In this document: positions 1-8,635 of the stretch, piece by piece
Numbering within the stretch: position 1 is the first letter of the stretch
Layout: each line of letters begins with the position of its first letter
Assembly (NCBI GenBank): GCA_965200235.1
Contig: OZ241339.1
Coordinates: 496,001 to 560,000, forward strand
Origin: Azotimanducus chitobiosivorans
Lineage (GTDB): Bacteria; Pseudomonadota; Gammaproteobacteria; Pseudomonadales; Azotimanducaceae
Reading direction: 5' to 3'
DNA length: 64,000 nt
Translations under genes and position numbers: made by a program
Notes under the pieces: generated by a model
The model's input: only the letters and a program-made list of their open reading frames with translations
Database searches by the model: none
What the model was told of the DNA's origin: nothing

Positions 1-854
1 GTGAGTTCACTTGCCTGTCCGTAAAGGCGCTGCCAATGGCTTGCGAATCGTGCCGACCAAGCTTCCCGATAGGCCTCGGGATTGGGATTGGTGGTCTTGA
101 GCGCTGAGGATTTGTAGGCATTGCCGCCGAGCACATAGCCGCCCGTCTGCTGATCGAGGTTGGTGAGGGTCAAGCTTGTCATCGTGCGCCAGTTGCCCAA
201 GCGCACGCGATCGACGATCTTGAGCTTCTGTTCGCGATGGCTCACCGCATCGCGCACGCCATCGCTCGCGGTGATCTTGCCAACCGCTTGCAGCGCGTGA
301 TCTGCAACCAACGCCGACCCCCGCGCCTTGAATGTGCGATGTGCTTCTGACCCGACCTCGGCCTCCATCCAAGGCGTGCCGCCTGTCGTCGAGTTGACTG
401 TATTGATGGCACCGTACAGCGGGTTGCCGCGAAACGTGGCGACGGTGGGACCGCGCAGGACTTCCACGGCGTCAGACAGTTCGAGCGCCGTCTCAAAGAG
501 ATTGTTGACGTTGCAAAAGCCCGCCGGGCGGACAGGGATGCCGTCTTCGAGCAGCAGCACGCTGCCGCAGGCGCCCGCACCGGTGAGGACGCCGGAGCGC
601 AGCGCAGTCAAGTGCTCTTGGCCTGAGCCGCGCGAGATCCACAGGCCGGGGACGCGCACAAAGAGTTCGTTCGGGTGCGTCCACCTCGTGCGTTCAAGCG
701 TGTCGGCGTCAATTCGCGAGTAGCCGATGAGAAAGTCAGACGCATCGAGCGGCGCCGCGCTAACGCGCACAGTCGTTTCTTCAATTCGCGCATTGTCTGC
801 TGCGACAGCTGCCTGAGCAAGCAACGCGGCGCATAGCACAAGGATGAAGCGCAT
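1..854 (-). CDS. TonB-dependent outer-membrane receptor, N-terminal part (runs off the window)
   Basis: The frame opens at ATG 854 and is still open at base 1, so only about 284 N-terminal residues are visible and the barrel is missing. The start MRFILVLCAALLAQAAVAAD is a clear signal peptide. It is followed by a TonB-box-like EETTVRVSA and a plug domain with the family hallmarks of a low-complexity VLLLEDGIPV strand and a VEVLRGPTVATFRGN-type segment near residues 100-130. The protein would sit in the outer membrane and import an unidentified ligand using TonB energy. The start codon overlaps the stop of the upstream FtsX-type permease by one base (TGATG), so the two are probably translationally coupled. 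Family assignment is secure; the substrate is unknown. Confidence 0.85.
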   Translation of the reverse strand, partial: MRFILVLCAALLAQAAVAADNARIEETTVRVSAAPLDASDFLIGYSRIDADTLERTRWTHPNELFVRVPGLWISRGSGQEHLTALRSGVLTGAGACGSVLLLEDGIPVRPAGFCNVNNLFETALELSDAVEVLRGPTVATFRGNPLYGAINTVNSTTGGTPWMEAEVGSEAHRTFKARGSALVADHALQAVGKITASDGVRDAVSHREQKLKIVDRVRLGNWRTMTSLTLTNLDQQTGGYVLGGNAYKSSALKTTNPNPEAYREAWSARFASHWQRLYGQASEL

Positions 855-3352
855 CATCTCGCCTCTCGCAAAATTGCCACCGGCGTGACATTCATCATGC
901 GCTTGCTGCCGAGCACGCCGAGCAAGGCAATCAACACGAGGCCGAGCAGCGGCGAATAGACAAAGAGCAGGGGATGCCATTGGTGCGGCATCTCGAAGAG
1001 ATAGGTCTGCAAGGCGAACAGCGTGGCTTCTGTTGCGATTGCGGCGGCGAGTCCGGCGAACAGGCCAAGTCCTGCGAACTCAAGCAGCAGGCTGCTGCGA
1101 ACCAGGCGGCTTGAGCCGCCAAGGGTGCGCAAGAGCCCGTATTCCCTCATGCGCACTTCCCTGCTTGTGGCGATGCTTGCCAGCATCACGAGCGCGGCGG
1201 AGGCGAGCACCAGCGTCACGAGCAGTTCCATCGCGTTGGAGAGCTTGTCGAGGATGTCGCGGAAGCGAACGATGAGCTGATCGACGGAAAACACCGACAA
1301 AGTGGGGAAGCGTTCCAGTAACCGGTTGACAAACTGCGGGTCGTCCGCCGGGACATGAAAGCTCGCCATGTAGGTGCTCGGCGCCTCTTTCAGCGCTTCA
1401 GGCGTCACCAGCAGATAGAAGTTTGGCTGAAAGCTGTCCCAGTCCACTTTGCGCAAGTTCGATATGGTCGGGCGAATCTCGCGGCCTTCGAAATCGATCG
1501 TCAGGACATCACCGATGTCAAGCCCGTTCCAGCGCGCGAATTCTTCGTCAAGCGAGGCTTCGATTTGATCGACATCTTCCCACCATGTGCCCGCCATGAG
1601 TTCATTGCCTGCAGGCAGGCGCTGGCTCGCAGAGAAATTGCGCACGCTGCCAAGGTGTTGCGGCGGGCCATCGCGACTTCGGGCATCCTCTTGTGGACGT
1701 TCACTCACGTCGGCGCCATTGACCGCCGTTATTCTGCCGCGCGCCATAGGAAAGACAATGCCTTGATAGCGCGCGCTGTCATCGAGCATGCGCTTGACAT
1801 CGTCAACTTGGGTTGCCGTGATGTTGAGCACAAAATGATTTGGCGCATCGCGTGGCAGCATATTCCGCCATTCGCGCAGCACTTCGCCTTGCAGCAGCAC
1901 GAGGATGAACAGTACGCAGATCGGCATGGCAAAGACGCCGATGTGGGTCGCATTCAACAGCGGATGGCGCGACAGGCTTGATAGCGCAAGGCGAAGCGCG
2001 CCGCCTGCTCGCTTGCCAACTTGCCGACCGGTCTTGAGCAAGAGCACTGCGAGCAGCCCGAACACGGCAATCGTGACGAAGGTGCTGGCCAGCGCAAGGC
2101 CGGTCATGACGATGCTCTTGGTGTACCAGATCAGCATGGCGATCAGGGTCAGGCCGCCGGCGGCGAGCGTGAGGCGTCTCGCGCTTGCCGTTTTGGCGAG
2201 GTCTTCGCGAATCACCGCCATGGGAGAGACGCCGCCGAGCGCCATGATGGAGGGCAGGGCAAAGGCGATCAGGCACAGGATGCCGGTGAGCGCGCCGACC
2301 ACGAGTGGCGTGAACGAAGGTGCGGGCAGATGCACAGGGATGGCATCGCCAAGCAGCGCGGTGAGCAAGGAATGACCGGCGAAACCGAGCAGCCAGCCGA
2401 ACAGCACGGCAACAAGCGCGATTAAGAGGAACTGCACCGCGTATGCTGAGTAGAGTTCACGCGGCCGCGCGCCGAGCGTCTTCAAGATGGCGACCTGTGG
2501 CGCGCGCCGCCACGCATAGCGGTCGGCGCAAAGCGAAATGGCGACGCCGCCGAGCGCCACGGCAAGCAGGCCGCCGAGCATGATGAAGCTCTGCGCGCGA
2601 TCAATGACGCGTCCGAGTCGTTCGCCTGAATCGCGCACATCGCGCCAGCGAAACCGCCCCTGCATGTCTTCTGACAAGGCGTCGCGAAGCGCTTCGAGCT
2701 TGCCTTCATCGCCGCGCAGAAGCAGTCGATAGCTGAGCTGGCTGCCCGGCGCGACCACCTGTGTGGCTTCGATATCCGCCCAGTTCATCGTCAGGCGCGG
2801 CGCGAAATCCATGAAGCCCGAGGACGGATCAGGCTCAGAGAGAATAATGCCTGTCACTTCAAGCGCTTTGAGGCCGACTTCAATCGTATCGCCGAGTTCG
2901 AGGCCGAGGCGCGCTTTCAAGAGCCGGTCAACCCAGGCTTCGCCGACTTGCGGATGGCCTTGACCGGAGGCAAGAACGCGCAATCCGCTTGCATCGTTGA
3001 TGCGCACCTCGCCGCGCAGCGGATAGCCCGGACTGACCGCCTTGACCGAAGCAAGTTGATTGCTCGCCTCGAAGTAGATCATCGAGACGAAGCCTAGAAG
3101 TTCAGCCGTATCGATGTCGAGCGCGTCCGCGGCATCGATGTATTCGCGAGGCGCTTTTGTCGCGCCGGAGATCACTCGGTCGGCGGCGAGGAAGCTATTT
3201 GATTCGTAGAGGATCGCTCGCCGAATCTGATCGGAAAAAAGACCGATGATCGTCACGGTGCCGACGGCGACGATCAGCGCGAGCGCCAGCAGGTTCAGCT
3301 CGCCGGCCTTCAGGTCGCTTGCGAACAGCTTGAAGGCGACGCGAAATCTCAC
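854..3352 (-). CDS. ybbP: ABC exporter permease, FtsX/MacB-like with two FtsX domains (YbbP type)
   Basis: This 832-residue membrane protein has an N-terminal segment with one transmembrane helix and a long periplasmic domain, a first block of three helices around residues 255-400, further helices around 410-500, a second soluble domain, and a final three-helix FtsX block near residues 715-825. This is the usual plan of YbbP/lipoprotein-release-type permeases. It overlaps the ATPase gene by four bases (ATGA) and is followed by a TGATG-coupled TonB receptor. The order tesA, ATPase, large permease matches the tesA-ybbA-ybbP block of enteric bacteria. Family knowledge suggests it moves or extracts a membrane-associated or periplasmic substrate; which one cannot be told. 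The TonB receptor coupled to it is unusual and hints at a cell-envelope uptake or export role. Confidence 0.88.
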   Translation of the reverse strand: MRFRVAFKLFASDLKAGELNLLALALIVAVGTVTIIGLFSDQIRRAILYESNSFLAADRVISGATKAPREYIDAADALDIDTAELLGFVSMIYFEASNQLASVKAVSPGYPLRGEVRINDASGLRVLASGQGHPQVGEAWVDRLLKARLGLELGDTIEVGLKALEVTGIILSEPDPSSGFMDFAPRLTMNWADIEATQVVAPGSQLSYRLLLRGDEGKLEALRDALSEDMQGRFRWRDVRDSGERLGRVIDRAQSFIMLGGLLAVALGGVAISLCADRYAWRRAPQVAILKTLGARPRELYSAYAVQFLLIALVAVLFGWLLGFAGHSLLTALLGDAIPVHLPAPSFTPLVVGALTGILCLIAFALPSIMALGGVSPMAVIREDLAKTASARRLTLAAGGLTLIAMLIWYTKSIVMTGLALASTFVTIAVFGLLAVLLLKTGRQVGKRAGGALRLALSSLSRHPLLNATHIGVFAMPICVLFILVLLQGEVLREWRNMLPRDAPNHFVLNITATQVDDVKRMLDDSARYQGIVFPMARGRITAVNGADVSERPQEDARSRDGPPQHLGSVRNFSASQRLPAGNELMAGTWWEDVDQIEASLDEEFARWNGLDIGDVLTIDFEGREIRPTISNLRKVDWDSFQPNFYLLVTPEALKEAPSTYMASFHVPADDPQFVNRLLERFPTLSVFSVDQLIVRFRDILDKLSNAMELLVTLVLASAALVMLASIATSREVRMREYGLLRTLGGSSRLVRSSLLLEFAGLGLFAGLAAAIATEATLFALQTYLFEMPHQWHPLLFVYSPLLGLVLIALLGVLGSKRMMNVTPVAILREAR

Positions 3353-4020
3353 GACACGATCCGGCCAAGCTCAAGCTCGTGCGTGCGGTCGCAGCAGGCC
3401 GCAAGGTTCGCATCATGCGTCACGAGCACCAAGGTTGTCGCAAAATCCCCGTGCAATTCGAACATGAGATCGATGATGGTCTGGCCGGTGCGGGTATCAA
3501 GATTGCCGGTGGGCTCATCGGCGAACAGCACCTTGGGGTTGGTGACGAAGGCGCGCGCGAGCGCGACGCGCTGCTGTTCGCCGCCCGAGAGCTTGGCGGG
3601 ATAGTGGTTCATGCGCTCGCCAAGCCCAACGCGCTTCAGGCATTCGGCGGCGCGCGCTTCGGCATCGTCATCGCCGCGCAGTTCGGCTGGCAGGATGACG
3701 TTTTCGAGCGCGCTCAAGCTCGACAGCAGTTGAAACGTCTGAAACACAAAGCCGACGTACTTCTTGCGAAAGCTGGCGCGTCCGTCTTCGTCGAGCACGG
3801 ACAAGTCGGTATCGGCGAACCACACCTTGCCGGATGTCGCTGTGTCGAGGCCGGCGAGGATGCTGAGCAGCGTCGTCTTGCCGGAACCCGATTGACCAAC
3901 AATCGCGGCGCTCGATCCTTTCGCTATCTCGATGCTCAGGTCGTCAAGTATGGTAAGTTCGCCAGAAGCAACCTGCACCTTCTTACTGATGTTTTCTGCG
4001 GCAATGAATGTATCGGTCAT
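3349..4020 (-). CDS. ybbA: ABC transporter ATP-binding protein (YbbA/LolD type)
   Basis: The 223-residue protein is a single nucleotide-binding domain. It has Walker A GQSGSGKTT near residue 43, the signature LSGGEQQRVALARA near residue 144, Walker B VLFADEPTGNLD near residue 168 and a switch histidine in LVTHD. The A-loop and the short length match the MacB/LolD/YbbA group that powers FtsX-type permeases. It is coupled by ATGA to the permease that follows. Its start codon lies in the palindrome CATG at 4018-4021, which also contains the start codon of the divergent tesA gene, so any ribosome-binding site of each gene lies inside the other. It should form a cytoplasmic dimer on the permease. 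Confidence 0.93.
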   Translation of the reverse strand: MTDTFIAAENISKKVQVASGELTILDDLSIEIAKGSSAAIVGQSGSGKTTLLSILAGLDTATSGKVWFADTDLSVLDEDGRASFRKKYVGFVFQTFQLLSSLSALENVILPAELRGDDDAEARAAECLKRVGLGERMNHYPAKLSGGEQQRVALARAFVTNPKVLFADEPTGNLDTRTGQTIIDLMFELHGDFATTLVLVTHDANLAACCDRTHELELGRIVS

Positions 4021-4666
4021 GATCTATCTGACGAGGCATCTCTTGGCGGTGTCCATGTCTGCGCTCTTTCTGGTCGCATCTCCTACAGCGCTTGCGGCCG
4101 GCACCATCCTCGTCTTTGGCGATAGCTTAAGTGCAGGCCACGGCTTGGCGGATATGCGAACAGGCTGGGTGCGGCTGCTCGAAGAGCGAATCGCGGCGCA
4201 GGGACTATCCTATCAGGTCGCCAATGAAAGCGTCTCAGGCGAGACCACGACCGGCGGCCGTGCGCGCTTCGCAATGGCGTTTGAGCGCCATCAGCCTGAT
4301 ATTCTCGTACTTGAGCTCGGCGGCAACGATGCCTTGCGCGGGTTTCCTGTGGATGCCATGCGTGAGAACCTATTAGCGATGACCCGTCATGCGCAAGATG
4401 GCGGGGCGCGCGTGGTGATCGCGGGCATGAAGGTGCCGCCCAACTACGGGCCGCGCTATGCACGGGATTTTGAGCAGGTGTTCGTCGATGTCGCGGAGGT
4501 GACGGCGAGCCTGCGTGTGCCGTTCTTGCTCGAAGGCATCGCGACCGATGAGTCCCTGATGCAGTCCGATGGGATTCATCCGAACGAGGCGGCGCAGCCG
4601 CTGATCATGGAGTTGGTTTGGCAGGTGCTCGCGCCGGTGTTGCGCGCACAATCTCAGCCCCGTTGA
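4019..4666 (+). CDS. tesA: Periplasmic SGNH esterase/acyl-CoA thioesterase I (TesA)
   Basis: From ATG 4019 the protein has 215 residues and starts with a signal peptide, MIYLTRHLLAVSMSALFLVA, ending near ALAAGT. The mature part has the SGNH blocks: GDSLS with the nucleophilic serine (block I), the glycine block, GGND (block III, oxyanion Asn) and DGIHPN with the Asp/His of the triad (block V). This is the pattern of E. coli TesA, a multifunctional thioesterase, lysophospholipase and arylesterase. An in-frame extension exists upstream (to 3932), but starting there would bury the signal peptide, so 4019 is preferred. It is divergent from ybbA, as in enteric bacteria. Its 3' end overlaps the convergent trhO gene by 62 bases. 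Confidence 0.92.
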   Translation: MIYLTRHLLAVSMSALFLVASPTALAAGTILVFGDSLSAGHGLADMRTGWVRLLEERIAAQGLSYQVANESVSGETTTGGRARFAMAFERHQPDILVLELGGNDALRGFPVDAMRENLLAMTRHAQDGGARVVIAGMKVPPNYGPRYARDFEQVFVDVAEVTASLRVPFLLEGIATDESLMQSDGIHPNEAAQPLIMELVWQVLAPVLRAQSQPR

Positions 4667-5393
4667 GATCAAAGCTTCCCCGTGCGAGATCTCGCGTCAG
4701 GCTCACGCGACCGTCAAAGACAAAGCATTCGCCGGTAAATTTCTGGCGCTTGAAAGGTAAGCGCTGCAAGTAGGCCAAGATGCCACCATCGAGCTGGTAG
4801 ACCTCTTTGAAGCCGCAGCGTAGGAGAAGCTGCGATGCCCGTTCGCAGCGGATGCCGCCGGTGCAGCACAGCGCAAGCGGCGTCGATTTGTCGGCATCTT
4901 CGAGCGTTTCTTCGACAAAGCTTTGAAATTCTGTGAAGTTTTCTGTTTCCGGGCTTTCCGCGCCTGGGAAGGTGCCAATCTCGATTTCGTAGCGGTTGCG
5001 AACGTCGATGAGCCGAGTTCCGGGCCATTCGATGAGTTCGTTGAAGTCCTCGGGCGCAAGGTGCGTGCCCTGTTCAGCAGGCAAGCTGGCGAAGTCCAAG
5101 CCGCTGGTGACGAGTTCGGCGCGGACGCGGAGCTTCAGCTTGGAAAACGGCTGAGAGGCTGCTCGCGTGCGCGTGCTGCGCACCGTGCCCGGCAGGTTCA
5201 TGTCGTGCAAGATTGTCGCGAAGTGCGCAAGCGCCGGCGGCAGGCCGCTCAACGACCAGTTCAGCCCCTCTGGCGCGACAATCAGCGTCCCTTTGATCTC
5301 GTGCCCGTGCAACTGATTGGCGAATGTGTCGCGAACGCACTCAAGTTTGGCGAGCGGCGTGAGCAGGTAGCCGCTATCGACTTCGATGCACAT
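4605..5393 (-). CDS. trhO: tRNA uridine(34) hydroxylase, rhodanese family (TrhO/UPF0176)
   Basis: The 262-residue protein has an N-terminal UPF0176 domain (segment VAPEGLNWSLSG near residue 39) and a rhodanese domain with RLIDVRNRYE near residue 127 and the active-site loop CCTGGIRCE at residues 176-184. C177 is the expected catalytic cysteine. Known family members make 5-hydroxyuridine at the wobble position of some tRNAs in the cytoplasm. It is shorter than E. coli YceA (about 350 residues): the C-terminal cysteine-rich region is absent and the N-terminus is trimmed. An in-frame TAG lies just upstream of ATG 5393, so the short N-terminus is real in this sequence. It sits 12 bases behind bolA and overlaps tesA convergently. 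Confidence 0.88.
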   Translation of the reverse strand: MCIEVDSGYLLTPLAKLECVRDTFANQLHGHEIKGTLIVAPEGLNWSLSGLPPALAHFATILHDMNLPGTVRSTRTRAASQPFSKLKLRVRAELVTSGLDFASLPAEQGTHLAPEDFNELIEWPGTRLIDVRNRYEIEIGTFPGAESPETENFTEFQSFVEETLEDADKSTPLALCCTGGIRCERASQLLLRCGFKEVYQLDGGILAYLQRLPFKRQKFTGECFVFDGRVSLTRDLARGSFDLNGAEIVRATPARAPAKPTP

Positions 5394-5405
5394 GGAGGTC
5401 GCTCG

Positions 5406-5714
5406 CTATGATTTTCCGGCGCAGGCGGGCGATGGCCTCGCGCTTGCCGCGCGGTCTTGCCACTCTTGCTGCGTGTAGGTGTGCAAGGCGAGCGCATGCA
5501 CGCCAGCGGCGAGCTCATCCGCAAGACATGCGTTCACCGCCCGGTGCCGCTTGATCAGCGGCAATCCCTCAAAGGCTTCGCTGACAAGCACAACCCGAAA
5601 ATGTGATTCCGCGCCCGCGCCGCCCCTGTGCCCCGCGCTCTCGTCCTCGACATCAAGATACGAGGGCGTGAATTCGCGCTCAAGGTGTCGCTCGATTCGT
5701 TCTTGGGTGCTCAT
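5406..5714 (-). CDS. bolA: BolA-family protein
   Basis: From ATG 5714 (MSTQERIERHLE) the product has 102 residues. It carries the BolA core: SHFRVVLVSEAFEGLPLIKRHRAVNA, quoted here only in part as FEGLPLIKRHR, followed by LADELAAGVHALALHTYT. The conserved histidine in the LHTYT strand is the residue that helps hold the Fe-S cluster shared with a monothiol glutaredoxin in characterised homologues. A five-residue upstream extension (MYHFL) is possible but has no better start signal. BolA proteins act in iron-sulphur trafficking and stress morphology. It precedes trhO with a short gap, probably as one transcript. Confidence 0.88.
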   Translation of the reverse strand: MSTQERIERHLEREFTPSYLDVEDESAGHRGGAGAESHFRVVLVSEAFEGLPLIKRHRAVNACLADELAAGVHALALHTYTQQEWQDRAASARPSPACAGKS

Positions 5715-5730
5715 GAGGAAATGGTACACC

Positions 5731-5778
5731 TTTAGGCGCGGCCACCCCTAGGCGCGGCCACCTTTAGGCGCGGCCACC
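5731..5778. repeat. Three tandem 16-bp GC-rich repeats
   Basis: Three head-to-tail copies of TTTAGGCGCGGCCACC (the middle one starts CC instead of TT) run without gaps, and a decayed fourth copy follows (TTCGGCGTAGCCAT). GGCGCGGCC is almost palindromic within each unit. The array lies between the bolA start and the HEPN gene and so may overlap the bolA promoter region. It was not seen elsewhere in the window. Confidence 0.85.
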
Positions 5779-5839
5779 TTCGGCGTAGCCATGCAGTTGC
5801 AAGACGCTCGATTTTTCGCGATATTGAGCATTCCCCTAA

Positions 5840-6532
5840 GTGACTTCACCCAGTGCGATGTTCAAGCATCTTCGACACCAGCAGCTTGAGGCTCACTTTC
5901 GCCACAGGGCGCAGGATTTCGACACCATCCCCGACAATGAACTGCGCGTCAGCAGGGCATTGAGCTGGCTGAGGCGCAGCGAAGATTTTGCAGAGTATCC
6001 AGATGATCGCTTCATCTTCCTGTGGATTGCCTTCAATGCGGCTTACGGCATTGTGTCCGATCAGAGCCAGTCATCCGATGCGCGCTCGTCCTACACACGC
6101 TTCTTAGGGCAGGTCGTTGAACTTGATGCGAGTCAAGTCATCTATCACTTGGTGTGGACCAATTATTCAGACGAGATCCACGGCATGCTCAGCAACCAAT
6201 TCGTGTTTCAGCCTTTCTGGGACGCCTACCGGCTCGGCCTTGAGCGCTCGAAGTGGACGCACAAGATGGCGGGCGCACGGCGAAAAGCCTCAAAAGCGCT
6301 CGCTGAACACCGCACCCTTGATGTGCTCACCATTCTGTTCGACCGCCTCTACACCTTGAGAAACCAAGTGCTGCACGGCGGTGCTACCTGGAGCGGTGCC
6401 GTCAACCGACTGCAGGTGCTGCACGGCGCAGCGATCATGTCGGACTTGGTGCCAGCGATTATCTTGGTGCTGATCGACCACCCGGATCAGGATTGGGGGC
6501 CGGTGGCGTATCCGCATGTCGAGAAGGTGTAG
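5840..6532 (+). CDS. Orphan HEPN-domain protein
   Basis: A 230-residue soluble protein opening with GTG 5840; an ATG at 5858 is an equally good start. It is mostly helical and ends with a helix bearing RNQVLHGG at residues 174-181, which fits the RX4-6H motif that is the RNase active site of HEPN proteins (R174, H179). The upstream aromatic segment FIFLWIAFNAAYG near residue 58 is typical of Apea-like/HEPN families in which the first half of the fold packs against the motif helix. No nucleotidyltransferase (MNT) or other antitoxin partner lies next to it. It may be an RNA-cleaving defence or stress protein; the function is inferred from the motif only. Confidence 0.72.
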   Translation: MTSPSAMFKHLRHQQLEAHFRHRAQDFDTIPDNELRVSRALSWLRRSEDFAEYPDDRFIFLWIAFNAAYGIVSDQSQSSDARSSYTRFLGQVVELDASQVIYHLVWTNYSDEIHGMLSNQFVFQPFWDAYRLGLERSKWTHKMAGARRKASKALAEHRTLDVLTILFDRLYTLRNQVLHGGATWSGAVNRLQVLHGAAIMSDLVPAIILVLIDHPDQDWGPVAYPHVEKV

Positions 6533-6622
6533 CGACGAAGCTGCCGAACAGTCCCAACGCGAAACACTCCCGGTGCGAACTATTGCACAATGCGCGGCGT
6601 ACCGAAAACCGTGCGATTACCC

Positions 6623-7396
6623 ATGAATTTCCCATTGCCTCACGCTTCCAACGATCTTTCCGATCAGACCGCGCTCGTCACTGGCACGACTTCAGGGCTT
6701 GGTTGGCGCTTTGCGCAAGTGCTTGCGAAGTGCGGCGCCAAGGTCGCCTTGACGGGCAGGCGTGCGGAGCGGCTTGATGAGTTGGCCGAGGACATTCGCC
6801 AGCAAGGTGGCGCGGCGCTGCCGCTGACGCTTGATGTCAATGACGATGACAATCTCATGGCGGTCGTGGAGGAAACCGAGCGGACTTGGGGTCCCATTTC
6901 GATACTTGTCAATAACGCGGGCATCCCCGACGCCGAGCGTGCGACGCGGATGTCCACCGAGCTCATTGATCTCGTTCTTGGCACGAATCTGCGTGCGCCC
7001 TACATCCTTTCCTGTGAAGTCGCGCGGCGCTTGATGGCGGCGAAGCTGCCCGGCCGCATGGTCAACATCGCGAGCACCAGCGCGTTTCGCTACGACGGCA
7101 ATGGCGCGGCGCTCTATTCGATCACCAAGGCCGCGATTGTGCGCATGACGCAAGCCTTGTCAATCGAATGGTCGCGCTTTCATATCAACGTCAATTGCAT
7201 CGCGCCGGGCGCCTTTGAATCGGAAATGATGGATGGCATGCAGGCGCGCGTCGGACAAATCGGCCCGCGCACGCCGCGCGGTCGTCTCGGTCAACCGGCG
7301 CAGCTCGATTCCACGCTGCTCTATCTTGTGTCGCCTGCATCCGAAGCGGTGACTGGCGCGGTGATTCTTGTCGATGACGGGCAGGATAGCAGGTAG
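6623..7396 (+). CDS. Short-chain dehydrogenase/reductase
   Basis: From ATG 6623 the protein has 257 residues (ATG 6590 would add 11). It shows the classical SDR pattern: cofactor loop TGTTSGLG near residue 22, NNAG near residue 98, a catalytic serine in NIASTSAF, and the YSITK active-site pair Tyr/Lys near residue 167. The residue after strand 2 is arginine in TGRRAERL, which suggests NADP(H) over NAD(H). The C-terminal PGAFESEM segment and the final VDDGQ are usual for the family. The substrate cannot be read from the sequence. It is convergent with zwf, with 22 bases between the stop codons. Confidence 0.9.
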   Translation: MNFPLPHASNDLSDQTALVTGTTSGLGWRFAQVLAKCGAKVALTGRRAERLDELAEDIRQQGGAALPLTLDVNDDDNLMAVVEETERTWGPISILVNNAGIPDAERATRMSTELIDLVLGTNLRAPYILSCEVARRLMAAKLPGRMVNIASTSAFRYDGNGAALYSITKAAIVRMTQALSIEWSRFHINVNCIAPGAFESEMMDGMQARVGQIGPRTPRGRLGQPAQLDSTLLYLVSPASEAVTGAVILVDDGQDSR

Positions 7397-7418
7397 TTGT
7401 TTATGAGGCTGTATAAAC

Positions 7419-8624
7419 TCAACGCCACGGCACGCCAGCCGTCAGCGCGAGCCGGTTCGCAGCCTCCGGCCCCTCGCTGCCCGGCGCATAGGGATCAGGC
7501 CGATCATCGCCTCGTTTCGCCCGTAGCCCGTCGATAAAGCGCCAGGCTGCTTCCACTTCCTCGCGGCTGACAAACTTGCCGCAGTCGCCTTTCAGCGCAT
7601 CAAGGAGCAGGGCTTCATACGCGTTCTCGCCGGGCGTTCCGAGATCGAACACATGTCCGCCTGCGACCACTTGTGAGCGCTTGCTCGCCATGCACTTGCC
7701 AGTGCGCAGCAGAATCGGAATGCCTTTCCATCCGGGCAGGTCCAAGCGCAGCTTCAGCGCGACGAAGGTTTCCGTCCGACTGGCGGGCGCGACGCCATCA
7801 ACGTCCAGATAGCCGTCGAACTGGCCCCACACAGGCGCATGGTCGAGGCGAATCGCGCGCAGCACTTCAAGTTTCGCGGCATTGGCGTCAATCGCATCCG
7901 GTCGCATGGCCACGAGGCATACAAGCTGTAGCAGGTGGTTTTGCACCATGTCGCGAAGCGCGCCGGTGCGGTCATAGAACTCGCCGCGCGTGCCAATATC
8001 CTGTGATTCGGCGAGTGTGATCTGCACAGCGCCGCCTTTTGTGAGCGCCGCAAAGTCGCGGTGCGCAAGGGCGCGAACACGCGCTTTTCCGAGGTAGTGG
8101 TCGATGCGCAGAATCTGGCGCTCATCGAACAACTCAACGAGTTGATTATTTAGAGAGGCCGCAGATGCGAGGTCGGTGCCGACGGGTTTCTCGACAATGA
8201 CCGAAGTTGAATCAGTGGTCAGCCCGGCATCATGTGCGCGGCGCACCGCATCGACAAAAAGCTCCGGCAAGGTGGAGAGGTAGATCAGCCGAGCCCGCCC
8301 GCCCGCGCCTTCGAGCGCATGGCATAACGAAGAAAAGCCCGCGCCGTCAGCAATGTCCACAGTATGATGGCTTATGCGCTCAGCGAATCTTGACCATGCG
8401 CGAGAGGGTGTCGCTGGTGCCATCGCGCGTCGGTAGGCGTCGTTGCACAGCGGTCGCCTTGAAGCGCTGAACACGCGGCTGCCCGCGCCGAGCTCGCCAC
8501 GCTCGTACAAGTTGGTCAAGGCGGGTAGCAAACTGCGTTTGGCGAGATCTCCTGTGCCGCCAAAAATGATCAGGTCGCAATCCACGTGCAGTGCTCTACA
8601 ATGCTGCGCGCAAAAGGGACGCAT
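7419..8624 (-). CDS. zwf: Compact glucose-6-phosphate 1-dehydrogenase
   Basis: The first enzyme of the oxidative pentose phosphate and Entner-Doudoroff routes, making 6-phosphogluconolactone with NAD(P)+. Signatures are IFGGTGDLAKR (dinucleotide loop) at the N-terminus, VEKPVGTDL, and the substrate/catalytic segment RIDHYLGKA, then RDMVQNHLLQL and LRTGKCM. The protein is about 401 residues against the usual 480-500. Alignment from memory suggests loss of the stretch just after HYLGK and of a beta-sheet region before the C-terminal ALLLDALKGD. The start is uncertain: ATG 8624 is used here, while GTG 8642 and GTG 8585 are also in frame. The gene is divergent from glk and the two 5' ends overlap. 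Confidence 0.85.
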   Translation of the reverse strand: MRPFCAQHCRALHVDCDLIIFGGTGDLAKRSLLPALTNLYERGELGAGSRVFSASRRPLCNDAYRRAMAPATPSRAWSRFAERISHHTVDIADGAGFSSLCHALEGAGGRARLIYLSTLPELFVDAVRRAHDAGLTTDSTSVIVEKPVGTDLASAASLNNQLVELFDERQILRIDHYLGKARVRALAHRDFAALTKGGAVQITLAESQDIGTRGEFYDRTGALRDMVQNHLLQLVCLVAMRPDAIDANAAKLEVLRAIRLDHAPVWGQFDGYLDVDGVAPASRTETFVALKLRLDLPGWKGIPILLRTGKCMASKRSQVVAGGHVFDLGTPGENAYEALLLDALKGDCGKFVSREEVEAAWRFIDGLRAKRGDDRPDPYAPGSEGPEAANRLALTAGVPWR

Positions 8625-8635
8625 GGTAAAGGAAC

